Below the pieces are notes generated by a model. It was not told the origin of the DNA, did no database searches, and saw nothing but the letters and a program-made list of their open reading frames with translations. A stretch of DNA of 64,000 nt from Mucilaginibacter rivuli (lineage in GTDB: Bacteria; Bacteroidota; Bacteroidia; Sphingobacteriales; Sphingobacteriaceae): assembly GCF_019391655.1 (NCBI RefSeq), contig NZ_JAHXPQ010000001.1:186001-250000 (forward strand). Reading direction: 5' to 3'. Of the stretch, positions 52,103 to 62,391 are shown in pieces; positions within the stretch are counted from its first letter, which is position 1; each line of letters starts with the position of its first letter. A program made the position numbers and the translations under genes.

Positions 52103-52450
52103 TTACATAGCAGTTGGGATAATGCTCCTCACCTCAACACTGCCATTCATTTTTAATACCGGGCAGCCTTTGGCAAATTCAACAGCCTCTTCAATAGTTT
52201 CGGTTCTCACCACAATAAAACCACTCAGCATTTCTTTCATTTCTACAAAAGGCCCGTCGGTTATTACATCATTTGGCTTTAATACTTTTGCCTCGAAACC
52301 TAAACGGTTGCCCGGGCTGGCTAACTTATTTTGCGCGGCAATGCTGCCCATCCAATCGCGCCATTGGGTTAATACGCCTTGCATTTGCTCGGGCGAATAT
52401 TTAACATCAGGGTCCTGGTCATTTCTAAAGATAAATGCAAATTCGTTCAT
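52103..52450 (-). CDS. YCII/DGPF-domain protein
   Basis: A 115-residue protein of the dimeric ferredoxin-like YCII fold. The marker DGPFVEMKEML follows the core strand, with WMGSIAAQN before it. Members are often encoded beside ECF sigma factors, but none is next to it here. The biochemical role is unknown. It is convergent with the DUF4159 gene. Confidence 0.88.
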   Translation of the reverse strand: MNEFAFIFRNDQDPDVKYSPEQMQGVLTQWRDWMGSIAAQNKLASPGNRLGFEAKVLKPNDVITDGPFVEMKEMLSGFIVVRTETIEEAVEFAKGCPVLKMNGSVEVRSIIPTAM

Positions 52451-52766
52451 GATTTTTTAATTTAAATGGTTTTTCCTTGATAATGAGAGGGCATTGTAAA
52501 ATTGGACAATTGTTGTAAAATAATTTAAGGCATATTAAATATATGCATTGCCATTGAGCATATAACGCTAAATTTAAAATAGTGCTTTAACAAGATGGCA
52601 GTATATAATTTGGTATCTCTCTTTTGTGGCCGGTAAAACATGTTAAAATCACCATAATTGCGAATTAGCTACGTAAAGGCTTGTTGTATGTAACTTTTTA
52701 ATAGCAATGGAGGCATAATTATAAAGTTTTTAGCATATTGGTTTTACATTATAAAACTGACCCGAT
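52451..52766. other. Gene-free AT-rich spacer of 316 bp
   Basis: It lies between the divergent YCII and S9-peptidase genes. I saw no ORF, repeat or clear promoter; presumably it carries the two promoters. Confidence 0.5.
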
Positions 52767-55643
52767 ATGCGTAAAATTTTCCTCCTCTCGGTATTTGTTG
52801 CAACCTGCAGTCAACTTTCGGCTCAACAAAAAACCTCCAAAAAGCCCCTCGATCACACTGTTTATGATAACTGGCAAAGTATTGCCAGCGAACGCATCAG
52901 TGATGATGGTAAATGGGTAGTGTATGTAGCAAAGCCACAGCAGGCCGATGCCAACCTTTATATAAAAGACGTAAAGAATACCAGCGAATTAAAAATACCC
53001 CGCGCTGATACGGTAAGGTTAACCAGCGACTCCAGGTATGCTATATTTTTGATCCGCCCGTTTTATGCTGATACCCGCATGGCGAAGATCAAAAAGAAAA
53101 GCCCCGATGCTTTCCCGAAAGATACCCTGGGCTTGGTAGCCCTGGGAAGTAAAGACCTCAATAAAGTTCCCGGTGTAAAATCATTCAAAATAGCCGATAA
53201 GGCACCCGTTATTGCCTATCTGGCCAATGTAGCTACCGATACATCACGTGCCAGAACTGCTCCTGCAGCCGGTGCAACACCCGCGCCCGCTGGCAGAGCC
53301 GGCGCAGGTGGAGGCAGAGGGGGCCGGGGAGCCGGCGGCGGCGCAGCTGCACCTGCAAGTAAGGACGGTGGCGACCTGACCATTAAAAATATGGCACTAA
53401 ATGGTAAGCAACATACCTATAAACTGGTTACAGATTACCTGTTGAGCAAAAATGGCAAGTTTGTGACTTTTGCGGTACTGGCAGGCCCGCGGGATAAGGA
53501 TGTAAAAACAGGTGTGTATGTGTACGATGTGGAAAAGGATACCGCCAAATTAGTAAGTTCGGGCAAGGGTACTTACCGCAATTTAACTTTCGATGAAAAT
53601 GGTAAACAGTTAGCCTTTACCGCCGAAAAGAATCCCGAAAAGGCACAGGTAAAACCATATAAACTCTATTATTATAATGCAACTAAAGATAGCGCCGAAG
53701 TTATAGCTGCCGAAAGCTCTGCCGGAATGCGCAGCAAATGGGCTGTAAGCGGCGATGGCAGGGTATATTTCAGCAAAAGCGGGAAGAACCTGTTTTTTAC
53801 AACAGCGCCCATCCCTAAACCAATAGATACCACCATTGTTGATTTTGAAGTTGCCCACCTGGATATATGGAACTATAAAGACGATTACCTGCAGCCCGAG
53901 CAGTTACGTACCCTGCAGCGCGATCTGAAACGCAGCTACCTCGCTGTAATTGATCCGGATGACGCAGGTAAAAAGCTGGTGCAATTAGGTGATGAAGGTA
54001 TAGAGAATGTACTGGTTGCCACAGATAATAATGATGCGCCTTATGCATTAGGGACTACTGATACCGGCGCGCGTGTACAAACGCAATGGGAAGGCAACAC
54101 CAGCCGCGAGGCATACCTGATCAATATAAAAACAGGAGAGCGTACACGTATCAGCAACCGTTTAAGGGCACAATACAGCCTTTCGCCGGGTGGTAATTAT
54201 GTGCTTTGGTTTGATTTTAAAGATCATAACTATTACACCTACAATGTAGCTACAAAAGTTAAAACAAACATCACAGCATTAGCAGGAACAAAATTTGTTG
54301 ATGAATTGAACGATGTACCTGATGATCCGGGGTCATACGGTATTGCCGGCTGGACAGAAAAAGACAAAGCCGTTTTAATAAATGACCGTTATGATATCTG
54401 GAGCATTGACCCTGCAACGGGTAAGGCTGTGAGCTTTACTAATGGTCTTGGCCGTAAAGAAAAACTAACTTTCCGCTACTTGAATACAGATTTTGAGCAG
54501 CGGTTTATTAAAGACAAGCAAACCGTATGGTTACGTACCCAAAGCGAAGAAACCAAGCAATGGGGCTATTACCGTAAAAATATAGCAAGCGACAAAGCTC
54601 CCGAAAAGGTAATTATGGCAGCAAACAGCTACAGCGCATTAACTAAGGCAAAGCAGGGCGAAAACTTTATTTATACCAAAGAAAGCTACCAGGCATCGCC
54701 CGATCTGTATGTATCTGCCGATTTGAAAAAGGAAGTTAAAATGAGTGCTATCAATCCTCAGCAAGCCGATTATAACTGGGGCACTGCGGAACTGGTACAA
54801 TGGACAACGCCAAAGGGCCATACCTCAAAAGGTATATTATACAAGCCTGAAAACTTTGACCCTAATAAAAAGTACCCAATGATAGCCTACTTTTATGAGC
54901 GCTTATCGGACGGTTTGTACAACTACCTTCCGCCAATGCCAACACCTTCGCGTTTAAACATTCCGTTTTTTGTAAGCAACGGTTATCTGGTTTTCGCGCC
55001 CGATATCAGTTACGAAACCGGTTACCCGGGACCATCAGCAGTTGAGTATGTAAACTCGGGTGTTGAAGCATTAAAGAAAAATACCTGGGTTGACGGGGCT
55101 CATATTGGCTTACAGGGCCAAAGCTGGGGAGGTTACCAGGTAGCTTACCTGATCACACAAACCAATATGTACGCTGCCGCATGGGCAGGTGCACCTGTAG
55201 CCAACATGACATCGGCTTACGGTGGTATCCGCTGGGAAACCGGGGTAAGTCGTGAGTTTCAGTACGAAAAAACACAGAGCCGTATTGGTGCTACCTTATG
55301 GGATAAACCCGAGTTGTATATTCAAAACTCGCCATTGTTCCAATTACCGAAGGTGAAAACGCCTGTGGTTATCATGTCTAACGATGCGGATGGTGCCGTA
55401 CCATGGTACCAGGGTATTGAAATGTTTAGCGCCCTGCGCCGACTGAACAAACCGGTTTGGCTGTTGGTGTATAACGGCGAAGCGCATAACCTGGTACAGC
55501 GCCAAAACCGTAAAGACATACAGATACGGGAGCAACAATTTTTTGACCATTATTTAAAAGGTGCACCCATGCCCGTTTGGATGGATAAAGGCGTACCCGC
55601 TATAGATAAAGGAAAAGACTGGGGCTTTGAGTTAGTGAAATAG
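52767..55643 (+). CDS. S9-family prolyl oligopeptidase-like exported peptidase
   Basis: A 958-residue exported serine peptidase. The signal peptide is residues 1-20 (ending SQLSA-Q). A beta-propeller region (about 60-640) is followed by the alpha/beta-hydrolase domain with Ser786 in GQSWGGY, Asp875 in DADGAVPW and His907 in GEAHNL. A Gly/Ala/Arg-rich insert (about 168-197) interrupts the propeller. It hydrolyses peptides in the periplasm or at the outer surface. It has its own terminator and no close partners. Confidence 0.94.
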   Translation: MRKIFLLSVFVATCSQLSAQQKTSKKPLDHTVYDNWQSIASERISDDGKWVVYVAKPQQADANLYIKDVKNTSELKIPRADTVRLTSDSRYAIFLIRPFYADTRMAKIKKKSPDAFPKDTLGLVALGSKDLNKVPGVKSFKIADKAPVIAYLANVATDTSRARTAPAAGATPAPAGRAGAGGGRGGRGAGGGAAAPASKDGGDLTIKNMALNGKQHTYKLVTDYLLSKNGKFVTFAVLAGPRDKDVKTGVYVYDVEKDTAKLVSSGKGTYRNLTFDENGKQLAFTAEKNPEKAQVKPYKLYYYNATKDSAEVIAAESSAGMRSKWAVSGDGRVYFSKSGKNLFFTTAPIPKPIDTTIVDFEVAHLDIWNYKDDYLQPEQLRTLQRDLKRSYLAVIDPDDAGKKLVQLGDEGIENVLVATDNNDAPYALGTTDTGARVQTQWEGNTSREAYLINIKTGERTRISNRLRAQYSLSPGGNYVLWFDFKDHNYYTYNVATKVKTNITALAGTKFVDELNDVPDDPGSYGIAGWTEKDKAVLINDRYDIWSIDPATGKAVSFTNGLGRKEKLTFRYLNTDFEQRFIKDKQTVWLRTQSEETKQWGYYRKNIASDKAPEKVIMAANSYSALTKAKQGENFIYTKESYQASPDLYVSADLKKEVKMSAINPQQADYNWGTAELVQWTTPKGHTSKGILYKPENFDPNKKYPMIAYFYERLSDGLYNYLPPMPTPSRLNIPFFVSNGYLVFAPDISYETGYPGPSAVEYVNSGVEALKKNTWVDGAHIGLQGQSWGGYQVAYLITQTNMYAAAWAGAPVANMTSAYGGIRWETGVSREFQYEKTQSRIGATLWDKPELYIQNSPLFQLPKVKTPVVIMSNDADGAVPWYQGIEMFSALRRLNKPVWLLVYNGEAHNLVQRQNRKDIQIREQQFFDHYLKGAPMPVWMDKGVPAIDKGKDWGFELVK

Positions 55644-55660
55644 AAAAGGATATTAAATAA

Positions 55661-55693
55661 GAAAGGCGCTTAGAGGTTATCTGAGCGCCTTTC
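55661..55693. terminator. Terminator after the S9 peptidase gene
   Basis: The stem GAAAGGCGCTTAG / CTGAGCGCCTTTC (one G-T pair) sits 18 bp after the peptidase stop and can serve both it and the convergent gene at 55714. Confidence 0.8.
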
Positions 55694-55713
55694 TTATTTA
55701 TAAAGATAGCCTG

Positions 55714-56784
55714 TTATTTTGACGGGGATAAGGTAGAACCTAATGAACGGCTTGAAAGTGTTCCGGTTGTATTAGTGGGTGTTTTTTTAGCCGAGAACGG
55801 GCTTGAGCCAAAGCGGAAGATAATTGAAACAAAGGGGTTAAAGCGTGTAACCTGCTCATTCAGGTCGGCCTCCTGTAAACTTGTTGCTATAACCTGCCCG
55901 CTTGTAAACTGGCCTTTCAAATTAGTCATTTGGTGTGCTGCTATACCAAAGTTAATACCCATATTTTGGTTGTACAGTAACGAGTAACCTGCAATTACAA
56001 TAGGCGATATGCCCGGGCTGCTGCTATTAAGCGCCACACCTAAACCGGCCGTAAAGCTACTGCTTAACGTGCCAGATTGCTTTGTAATGTAATGGAAAGC
56101 CACTGTAGGAGCATATTGCGCTAACGATTCGCTTGAAGCAGGGGTAATGGTATAAGTGCCAAGCGGCGCGCCACTGGCATCGCGGTTTTGCTGCGCAAAA
56201 TGAGTATGCGGTTTGTATAAAGCAAACGGGATGTAAGTAAAGCCATATACAGTAACAAACTGGCCGCTTTCTTCAGTTTGTATGGTTAATGTCCATTCTT
56301 TTCTCGTGTCAGAATTGGTTACTGTTAAAGTAAACACTTCGTTATTCAGTTTTGAAACCGTGATCGGGTCGGATGTTGAAACAGACAGGTATTTTTCGTA
56401 AAACTCACAATTGTTGTTTTTAGCGATAGCCATTAACTGGCCAAATTCAGTCTCGGTTTTGGCATCACGCAGTGCCTGCTCTAAACCTGTGCATGGGTCA
56501 ATACCGCCGGTGGCAGCTGTAGCGGGTACAGGTAATGTTCCCGATAACTTTAAGCTACGTGTTTGGTTAATGGTGTAATGGCCGTTAGGCAGTAAATTAT
56601 GGATAACAACTACTACAGGTTTTTTATTAGCTATTTGATATAAAGGAGCAGTATTTGATAAAGCCAGATCTATAGATATCGTATCAATATTTGAAATTTT
56701 TGCTTTAGTCGTTTTTTGTGCATATCCGGCAGCACAGCTCAATAAAAATAATAAAGTTAAAAGGTTAGTAAATACTCTCTTCAT
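55714..56784 (-). CDS. Exported protein, unknown
   Basis: A 356-residue protein with a signal peptide (residues 1-22, ending AAGYAQ). The C-terminal half shows alternating hydrophobic stretches (VIAGYSLLYNQNMGINFGIA, then NPFVSIIFRFG), suggestive of a small outer-membrane barrel or surface protein. The last 30 residues are Ser/Thr-rich. No family was recognised. It faces a 402-bp AT-rich upstream gap. Confidence 0.7.
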   Translation of the reverse strand: MKRVFTNLLTLLFLLSCAAGYAQKTTKAKISNIDTISIDLALSNTAPLYQIANKKPVVVVIHNLLPNGHYTINQTRSLKLSGTLPVPATAATGGIDPCTGLEQALRDAKTETEFGQLMAIAKNNNCEFYEKYLSVSTSDPITVSKLNNEVFTLTVTNSDTRKEWTLTIQTEESGQFVTVYGFTYIPFALYKPHTHFAQQNRDASGAPLGTYTITPASSESLAQYAPTVAFHYITKQSGTLSSSFTAGLGVALNSSSPGISPIVIAGYSLLYNQNMGINFGIAAHQMTNLKGQFTSGQVIATSLQEADLNEQVTRFNPFVSIIFRFGSSPFSAKKTPTNTTGTLSSRSLGSTLSPSK

Positions 56785-57186
56785 ATGTTATTAGTTAAAT
56801 TATATTTATTACAAAACCGTAAAAGTATTCATTTTAAGTATATTAAATCAAATTATTGAAAGAAATATTCTAAAAAAGTATCTGTTTTAATTAAAAATTA
56901 AATATTATTCTTAAAAAGGACTTTAAATTTATTAAAAACGAAAGTGTTGAACAGTAGTAACTTATGGAAGTCTGTTTTTTTTACCGACAAAAAGTTTTGT
57001 TTAAATAGTCTTTTGGAATATGAACTATCTTATGATAAATTATTTTATCAGCAAATATTGCATATAACAGGTGGGTAATACCTTGTTTGTATTGACTGTC
57101 AATCTGTTTATAAATACAATAATAGAAATGATTATCCGCATAATAGTCGGGTGTTATTTTATAACTTGCAGCAAATCTAAAACACC
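56785..57186. other. Gene-free, very AT-rich gap of 402 bp
   Basis: It lies between two divergent genes. It has many A/T runs and no ORF of note, no repeat family member and no clear TAnnTTTG box in good spacing. It separates the S9-peptidase area from the pectin cluster. Confidence 0.5.
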
Positions 57187-58398
57187 ATGCTTATTTGTTG
57201 TTTCAACTACATACGTTGCTTTTTAATAGCTGCATTGCTCTTGATTTCTCAACATACCCTCAAGGCCCAGATAGCTTTAGTGCAGCATCACATCGTATTA
57301 AAGAAAGGTATCCCGCTTGATCTTAAAGTGTTAAAAAGCTACAACATCAGTGTAGCTGCCGAGGGGATGCATCGCCTGCGCTTTCTTTCAAAAAGCCCGG
57401 ACGGGCAATTGTTTGCGACCGATATGCATAGCCTGGCAGATAATAAAGCCGGTAAGATCTATCTTTTTGAAGATTGGGATAGTGCGACTAAAGCCTTCAA
57501 AACAACAACTGTTTTTGCTGATGGCCTGCACAACCCCAACCAAGTAATGTTTTACAATGATAAAGGCATAAATTATATCTACATAGCAGAAACAGATAAA
57601 CTATCGCGGTACATCTATCACAACGGGGATAAGGGATTAAAAGGCAACGGACAGGTGCTTGCCCGTTTTCCGGATAGGGGATTGAGTTATAAATATGGTG
57701 GCTGGCACCTTACCCGCAGCCTGGCGCAGCATAACGGAAAAATTTATGTAAGTGTGGGTAGCAGTTGTAATGCCTGTGTGGAGAAGAAAGAAGATGTGAG
57801 GGCCATGGTGCTGGAGATGAACCCCGACGGTACAGGGCAAAAAGTATATGCATCAGGCATCCGCAATGCCGTAGCTATTAAATGGGCCGGTAATAAATTG
57901 TGGGGCACCTGTATGGGCCGCGACCTACTTGGCGCCGATAAACCCGAAGACCTTTTTGGTACAATTGAACAAGGTAAAAATTATGGCTGGCCCTGGTACT
58001 TTCAATACCAGCAAAAAATATACCCCGATGTGGCTATGATGGATTCTGCCAAATACCAGCACATCAAAGTACCGGCTGCGCCGCCACTTGCTTATTGTGG
58101 CTTTAAGGCGCACTCTGCTCCGCTTGGTTTTGACCAGTTCACTAATTTTAATGACCCCTTGCTAAAAGGTAACTTCCTGGTGGCCTTACATGGTTCAACT
58201 ACAGTTAAACGCCAACGGGGTAATGCTGTAGTTTTGGTAGCCGGGAAAGACAAATATGTAGATATTGTTTCAGGTTTCCTTGTCGGGACGGCAGACAAAG
58301 ACCGCCTGGGCAGGCCTTGTGATGTAATGATGAATGATGTAAACTCATTTTATATTACCGATGATAAAAACGGGGTGCTTTATTATGTGTGGAAATAG
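57187..58398 (+). CDS. Glucose/sorbosone dehydrogenase-like beta-propeller protein
   Basis: A 403-residue exported protein. The signal peptide covers about 1-28 (ending LKAQ). The propeller carries typical segments AEGMHRLRFLSKSPDGQLF, ASGIRNAVAIKWAG and LAYCGFKAHSAPLGFD. It resembles PQQ-dependent aldose dehydrogenases; conserved pocket residues could not be fully checked. A CxxC pair (SSCNACVEKK) is extra. It is read in the same direction as the pectin genes, which start 79 bp after it. Confidence 0.75.
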   Translation: MLICCFNYIRCFLIAALLLISQHTLKAQIALVQHHIVLKKGIPLDLKVLKSYNISVAAEGMHRLRFLSKSPDGQLFATDMHSLADNKAGKIYLFEDWDSATKAFKTTTVFADGLHNPNQVMFYNDKGINYIYIAETDKLSRYIYHNGDKGLKGNGQVLARFPDRGLSYKYGGWHLTRSLAQHNGKIYVSVGSSCNACVEKKEDVRAMVLEMNPDGTGQKVYASGIRNAVAIKWAGNKLWGTCMGRDLLGADKPEDLFGTIEQGKNYGWPWYFQYQQKIYPDVAMMDSAKYQHIKVPAAPPLAYCGFKAHSAPLGFDQFTNFNDPLLKGNFLVALHGSTTVKRQRGNAVVLVAGKDKYVDIVSGFLVGTADKDRLGRPCDVMMNDVNSFYITDDKNGVLYYVWK

Positions 58399-58477
58399 AA
58401 TGTAGCAGCTTATTTACAGGCATTTTATTGAAGTTACCCGGATAAAATATATATTCGGGCTACCTTTTATAATCCGT

Positions 58478-59251
58478 ATGAAAATTTTATTCAGTAAAAT
58501 CAGCCTGTACGCGCTATGCCTGCTTATGCCCTTGGTAATGAGTTTTGGCTTGCAGCCAGGGCCTGTTACTATTTACCTTGCCGGAGATTCTACCATGGCT
58601 GATAAGGCCGTTAAAACCTTCCCTGAAACCGGCTGGGGTATGCCATTCAAGGCGTTTTTTGATAATACAGTTACTGTAAAAAATATCGCTAAAAATGGCC
58701 GTAGCACCAAATCATTCATTGCCGAAGGTTTATGGAACTCGATAGCCGATAACCTGAAAACAGGAGATTACGTGCTGATACAATTTGGCCATAATGACGA
58801 AGTGCCTACAAAAGCCACCTATACACCCGAAGCGGATTATAAAGCTAACCTGGTACGTTTTATAACCGAAACCAAGGCTAAAGGCGGTGTGCCTGTTTTA
58901 ATAACACCGGTTGCCCGCCGTAAATTTGATAAGGATGGTAAGGTACAGGGTACGCACGATGTATATGCGGCATTAGTACGCACTGTGGCTCAGGAACAGA
59001 ATGTACCCCTTATTGATCTGGATAAAGAAGCACAGGCCCTGATACAAAAATTTGGCCCCGAAGATTCTAAGATGCTGTTTAATTATTTAACGCCCGGCGA
59101 AAACCCTAACTACCCCGACGGTAAAAGTGATGATACGCATTTTAGCGAACTGGGTGCACGCAAAGTAGCCGAAATGGTGTTGGCCGATATAAAGGCTTTG
59201 AAACTCGATTTAGCTAACAGGATCGTTATATCGCACATAGGAGTAAAATAG
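58478..59251 (+). CDS. Rhamnogalacturonan acetylesterase (SGNH hydrolase), copy 1
   Basis: A 257-residue exported esterase (hydrophobic signal 1-27). SGNH motifs are visible: GDSTMAD with Ser38, FGHNDE and DDTHFSELGARKVAEM with the Asp-His pair. It takes acetyl groups off rhamnogalacturonan I (CE12-like). It is the first of two related copies and precedes pectinesterases in the same transcript. Confidence 0.9.
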   Translation: MKILFSKISLYALCLLMPLVMSFGLQPGPVTIYLAGDSTMADKAVKTFPETGWGMPFKAFFDNTVTVKNIAKNGRSTKSFIAEGLWNSIADNLKTGDYVLIQFGHNDEVPTKATYTPEADYKANLVRFITETKAKGGVPVLITPVARRKFDKDGKVQGTHDVYAALVRTVAQEQNVPLIDLDKEAQALIQKFGPEDSKMLFNYLTPGENPNYPDGKSDDTHFSELGARKVAEMVLADIKALKLDLANRIVISHIGVK

Positions 59252-59256
59252 TAGAT

Positions 59257-60051
59257 ATGAAAAACAGAAAATACTTACGCGCAATTTTATGCGGAGCATT
59301 GGTGCTCATGTCATTCAAGCTGGTGCCTCCAACTCCTATAAAAGTTTATCTTATAGGCGATTCTACCGTTTGTTTATACACAGCTAAACAATTCCCAATA
59401 AACGGATGGGGGATGCCTTTTGCAAATTATTTTGATGCAAGCGTTACTATTGATAACCGAGCAAGAGGGGGCCGTAGCACCCGTACATTTTTAGAGGAGA
59501 ACCTTTGGAAGCCTGTTGCTGATAGCCTTAAGGCCGGTGATTATGTATTTATGCAATTTGGCCATAATGATGAAGCTAAAGAACCGCAATTTGCGGCCCG
59601 TTACACACCCGTGCCCGATTATAAAAAGAACCTCATTAAGTTCATTACCGAAACCCGTGCAAAAAATGCTATCCCAATACTGGTAACTCCAGTAGGCAGA
59701 CGGAGCTTCGATAAAGACGGAAATATAAAAGAAACACATATAGAGTACTCGAAAGCTGTTTTCGAAGTAGGCGATGAGTACAAGGTTCCGGTTATTGATT
59801 TGGATAAAAGAAGCCGTGAACTTTATCAGAAAATGGGTCCTGACAGGTCAAAGCTATTATTTATGGAGCTGGATTCGGCGGAACATCCAAACTACCCTTT
59901 GGGCAGGCATGATAATACACACTTTACCGAGTTTGGCGCACGTAAACTTGCCGAAATTGTATTAAATGAGCTTAAGGCGCAACGCATTGAACTGGCCGAC
60001 AGAATAGTAAAAGGCACAAACGCAGCAACTGTAAATCCACAAGCAAAATGA
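59257..60051 (+). CDS. Rhamnogalacturonan acetylesterase (SGNH hydrolase), copy 2
   Basis: A 264-residue exported esterase, paralogous to the preceding gene. GDSTVCLY holds Ser36, with FGHNDEAKEPQF and DNTHFTEFGARKLAEI. Compared with copy 1 it has a slightly longer middle loop, so it may have another acetyl position as target. Gap to copy 1: 5 bp; overlap with the next gene: 4 bp. Confidence 0.9.
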   Translation: MKNRKYLRAILCGALVLMSFKLVPPTPIKVYLIGDSTVCLYTAKQFPINGWGMPFANYFDASVTIDNRARGGRSTRTFLEENLWKPVADSLKAGDYVFMQFGHNDEAKEPQFAARYTPVPDYKKNLIKFITETRAKNAIPILVTPVGRRSFDKDGNIKETHIEYSKAVFEVGDEYKVPVIDLDKRSRELYQKMGPDRSKLLFMELDSAEHPNYPLGRHDNTHFTEFGARKLAEIVLNELKAQRIELADRIVKGTNAATVNPQAK

Positions 60052-61001
60052 AAAAACTGATCATATTAAGCATCATGTTCGCTTTCGCGATCAATGCACA
60101 GGCTCAAAAACGAATTGTTGTAGCGCAGGATGGCAGCGGCAACTATAAAACCGTACAGGAAGCCATTAACGCCGTTACTGATAACAACAGATCAGTTACT
60201 GAGATTTTTGTAAAAAAAGGTACGTATAAAGAGCGTATTGTAGTGGCTGTATCAAAGATCAATATTACCCTTATTGGCGAGGACGCCATGAGCACCATTC
60301 TCACCTTTGATAATTATGCCAGCCGACTGGATAGCACGGGTAAGGCTTTAGGCACATCGCGCACGGCAAGTTTTTATGTATATGGCGGCGGCTTTACCGC
60401 TAAAAATATCACTTTCGAAAATTCAGCCGGACCGGTTGGGCAGGCGCTGGCTATTTACGTTGCCGGCGATAAGGCCGCTTTTTACAATTGCCGTTTCCTT
60501 GGTTTCCAGGATACCATATATACCAACGGCAGGGGTACACGTGAATACTATAAAGATTGCTACATTGAAGGAACTACCGATTTCATATTCGGCGCGGCAA
60601 CCGCGTTGTTTGAGAATTGTGATATCTATTGTAAAAAGGGTGGCTCGTACATATCGGCTGCCTCAACATTGGATACTACTAAGTACGGGTATGTTTTTAT
60701 GCATTGTAAAATAAGCGGCAGCGCACCCGATAACAGCTTTGCGCTTGGGCGCCCATGGAGGCCAAATGCCAAGGTTGTATACTTATATTGTGATCTGGGT
60801 AAGGTAGTTTCTGCCGGAGGGTGGGATAACTGGCGCAACCCCGAGAATGAAAAAACGGCTTACTATGCCGAGTATAAAAATACCGGAGATGGTTATCAGC
60901 CTGAGAAACGTGTGGCGTGGTCGCACCAGTTAACAGATGATGAAGCTAAAGCTTATACTAAAGAACAGATCCTGAACGGTTGGAAACCCACATCAAAATA
61001 A
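60048..61001 (+). CDS. Pectinesterase (CE8), copy 1
   Basis: A 317-residue exported pectin methylesterase. The signal is residues 1-19 (ending INAQAQ). The right-handed beta-helix holds the catalytic segments GFQDTIYT, EGTTDFIFGAAT and LGRPWRP. It removes methyl groups from homogalacturonan so that lyases or hydrolases can act. The start overlaps the acetylesterase stop by 4 bp (ATGA). Confidence 0.95.
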   Translation: MKKLIILSIMFAFAINAQAQKRIVVAQDGSGNYKTVQEAINAVTDNNRSVTEIFVKKGTYKERIVVAVSKINITLIGEDAMSTILTFDNYASRLDSTGKALGTSRTASFYVYGGGFTAKNITFENSAGPVGQALAIYVAGDKAAFYNCRFLGFQDTIYTNGRGTREYYKDCYIEGTTDFIFGAATALFENCDIYCKKGGSYISAASTLDTTKYGYVFMHCKISGSAPDNSFALGRPWRPNAKVVYLYCDLGKVVSAGGWDNWRNPENEKTAYYAEYKNTGDGYQPEKRVAWSHQLTDDEAKAYTKEQILNGWKPTSK

Positions 61002-61002
61002 T

Positions 61003-61956
61003 ATGCAAAAGATAATTTGTGCCCTAATGTTTATGTGTTGTGCAAATGCGTTTGCGCAAAAAAAGATCGTTGTTGATCAAAATGGCGGCGGCGATTTTAA
61101 AACCGTTCAGGCCGCGTTTGATGCCATACCGGCACATAATACAAGCCGTGTGGTGATCTATGTTAAAAACGGCACATATCATGAAAAACTACGCCTTGAC
61201 TCGGGCAAAAATTTTGTTGAGTTGAAGGGCGAATCAGGCTCTGGTACAATACTCACCTATGATGATCATCCCGGCAAGGTAACTGCTAACGGGCGCGGTA
61301 TTAACACACAAAATTCTTACACTTTTCAAATGAATGCCAATGACTTTTATGCGCATGATATTACCTTTCGTAACGATGCCGGCTTTACCGCGGGCCAGGC
61401 TGTAGCGTTGGAAGCACGGGGCGACCGGGCTGTATTTATCAACTGCAGGATTACGGGCAATCAGGACATTTTGTTTCTGAACAGCGAGACCAGCCGCCAG
61501 TATTATAAAGACTGTTATATTGAAGGCACTACCGATTTTATATTCGGTGCTGCAACAGCATGGTTTGAAAGCTGCCATATCCACAGCAAAAAAAACTCGC
61601 ATATTACGGCTGCATCAACACCGCAAAGCCACCCTTATGGCTTTATTTTTAATAATTGTACCTTAACAGGCGATACCAGCCTGCATTCGGTATCATTAGG
61701 CAGGCCATGGCGGCCGTATAGCATGGTGGTTTATATGCATTGCAACATAGGCCAGCATGTTAAGCCCGAAGGATGGAGCAATTGGAACCAAACAGAAAGT
61801 TATAAAACAGCGCGTTATGCCGAGTATCAAAACTATGGCCCGGGCGGGTCGGCAGCTTCGCGGGTATCATGGTCAAAGCAATTAACCTCGGCCGAAGCGA
61901 ATAATATCACTCTAAAAAATATTTTCCCCGGCTGGGATCCTCAAAACGTAAGGTGA
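61003..61956 (+). CDS. Pectinesterase (CE8), copy 2
   Basis: A 317-residue paralogue of the preceding gene with an exported signal (1-18, ending AFAQ). It keeps EGTTDFIFGAAT and LGRPWRP. The first acid segment reads GNQDILFL instead of QDT, one position past the catalytic Asp. It lies 1 bp after copy 1, so the four carbohydrate genes form one tight transcript. Confidence 0.94.
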   Translation: MQKIICALMFMCCANAFAQKKIVVDQNGGGDFKTVQAAFDAIPAHNTSRVVIYVKNGTYHEKLRLDSGKNFVELKGESGSGTILTYDDHPGKVTANGRGINTQNSYTFQMNANDFYAHDITFRNDAGFTAGQAVALEARGDRAVFINCRITGNQDILFLNSETSRQYYKDCYIEGTTDFIFGAATAWFESCHIHSKKNSHITAASTPQSHPYGFIFNNCTLTGDTSLHSVSLGRPWRPYSMVVYMHCNIGQHVKPEGWSNWNQTESYKTARYAEYQNYGPGGSAASRVSWSKQLTSAEANNITLKNIFPGWDPQNVR

Positions 61957-61988
61957 GTTAAATAGATTAAACAGCACATGTTTTTGTA

Positions 61989-62019
61989 TTGGAAAACGCC
62001 CGGATATTGAATACTTTTG
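61989..62019 (+). promoter_or_regulatory. Promoter of the SpeD/DUF4178/DUF350 cluster
   Basis: -33 TTG at 61989-61991, 20-bp spacer, -7 TACTTTTG at 62012-62019. Transcription would begin near 62026, about 11 bases before the speD-like ATG. It separates this cluster from the pectin operon. Confidence 0.6.
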
Positions 62020-62036
62020 GTTACAAGAAATAAAAA

Positions 62037-62390
62037 ATGCCTTATCAACCCGGTCTGCATATTTTAGTGGAATTTTCTGTATCCAATATTTTAAGTCTTT
62101 CAACATCTGTAAACTGTAAAGTCTTTTTCGATCGTTTGATCGTTGATCATTCCCTCGAAAAAGTAGGCGAGGTTTATCATGATTTTGATGGAGCCGGTTT
62201 TACGGCAGTAGTTTGTTTAACAGAGTCACACCTGTCTATTCACACCTGGCCCGAATTTAACCTGGCTACGTTTGATATTTTTTTATCGAATTATCAAAAA
62301 GATAACTCTGATAAGGTTCGGGCTATTTATAGTGATGTATTAGAATTTTTTGAAGCTACCGAAATGAAAAAAACGGAACTGGTAAGGTAA
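62037..62390 (+). CDS. speD: SpeD-like S-adenosylmethionine decarboxylase proenzyme
   Basis: A 117-residue SpeD-type proenzyme. The self-cleavage site is Glu63-Ser64 in LTESHLSIHTWPE, with His69 conserved; Ser64 would become the pyruvoyl group that decarboxylates S-adenosylmethionine. The region matching the usual catalytic Cys (in LFTCG of the Thermotoga enzyme) reads IFLSN, so Cys is replaced by Ser84. The gene stands ahead of DUF4178 and DUF350 genes, not in a standard spermidine operon. It may make a modified SAM product for that system. Coupled to the next gene by a 1-bp gap. Confidence 0.85.
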   Translation: MPYQPGLHILVEFSVSNILSLSTSVNCKVFFDRLIVDHSLEKVGEVYHDFDGAGFTAVVCLTESHLSIHTWPEFNLATFDIFLSNYQKDNSDKVRAIYSDVLEFFEATEMKKTELVR

Positions 62391-62391
62391 T

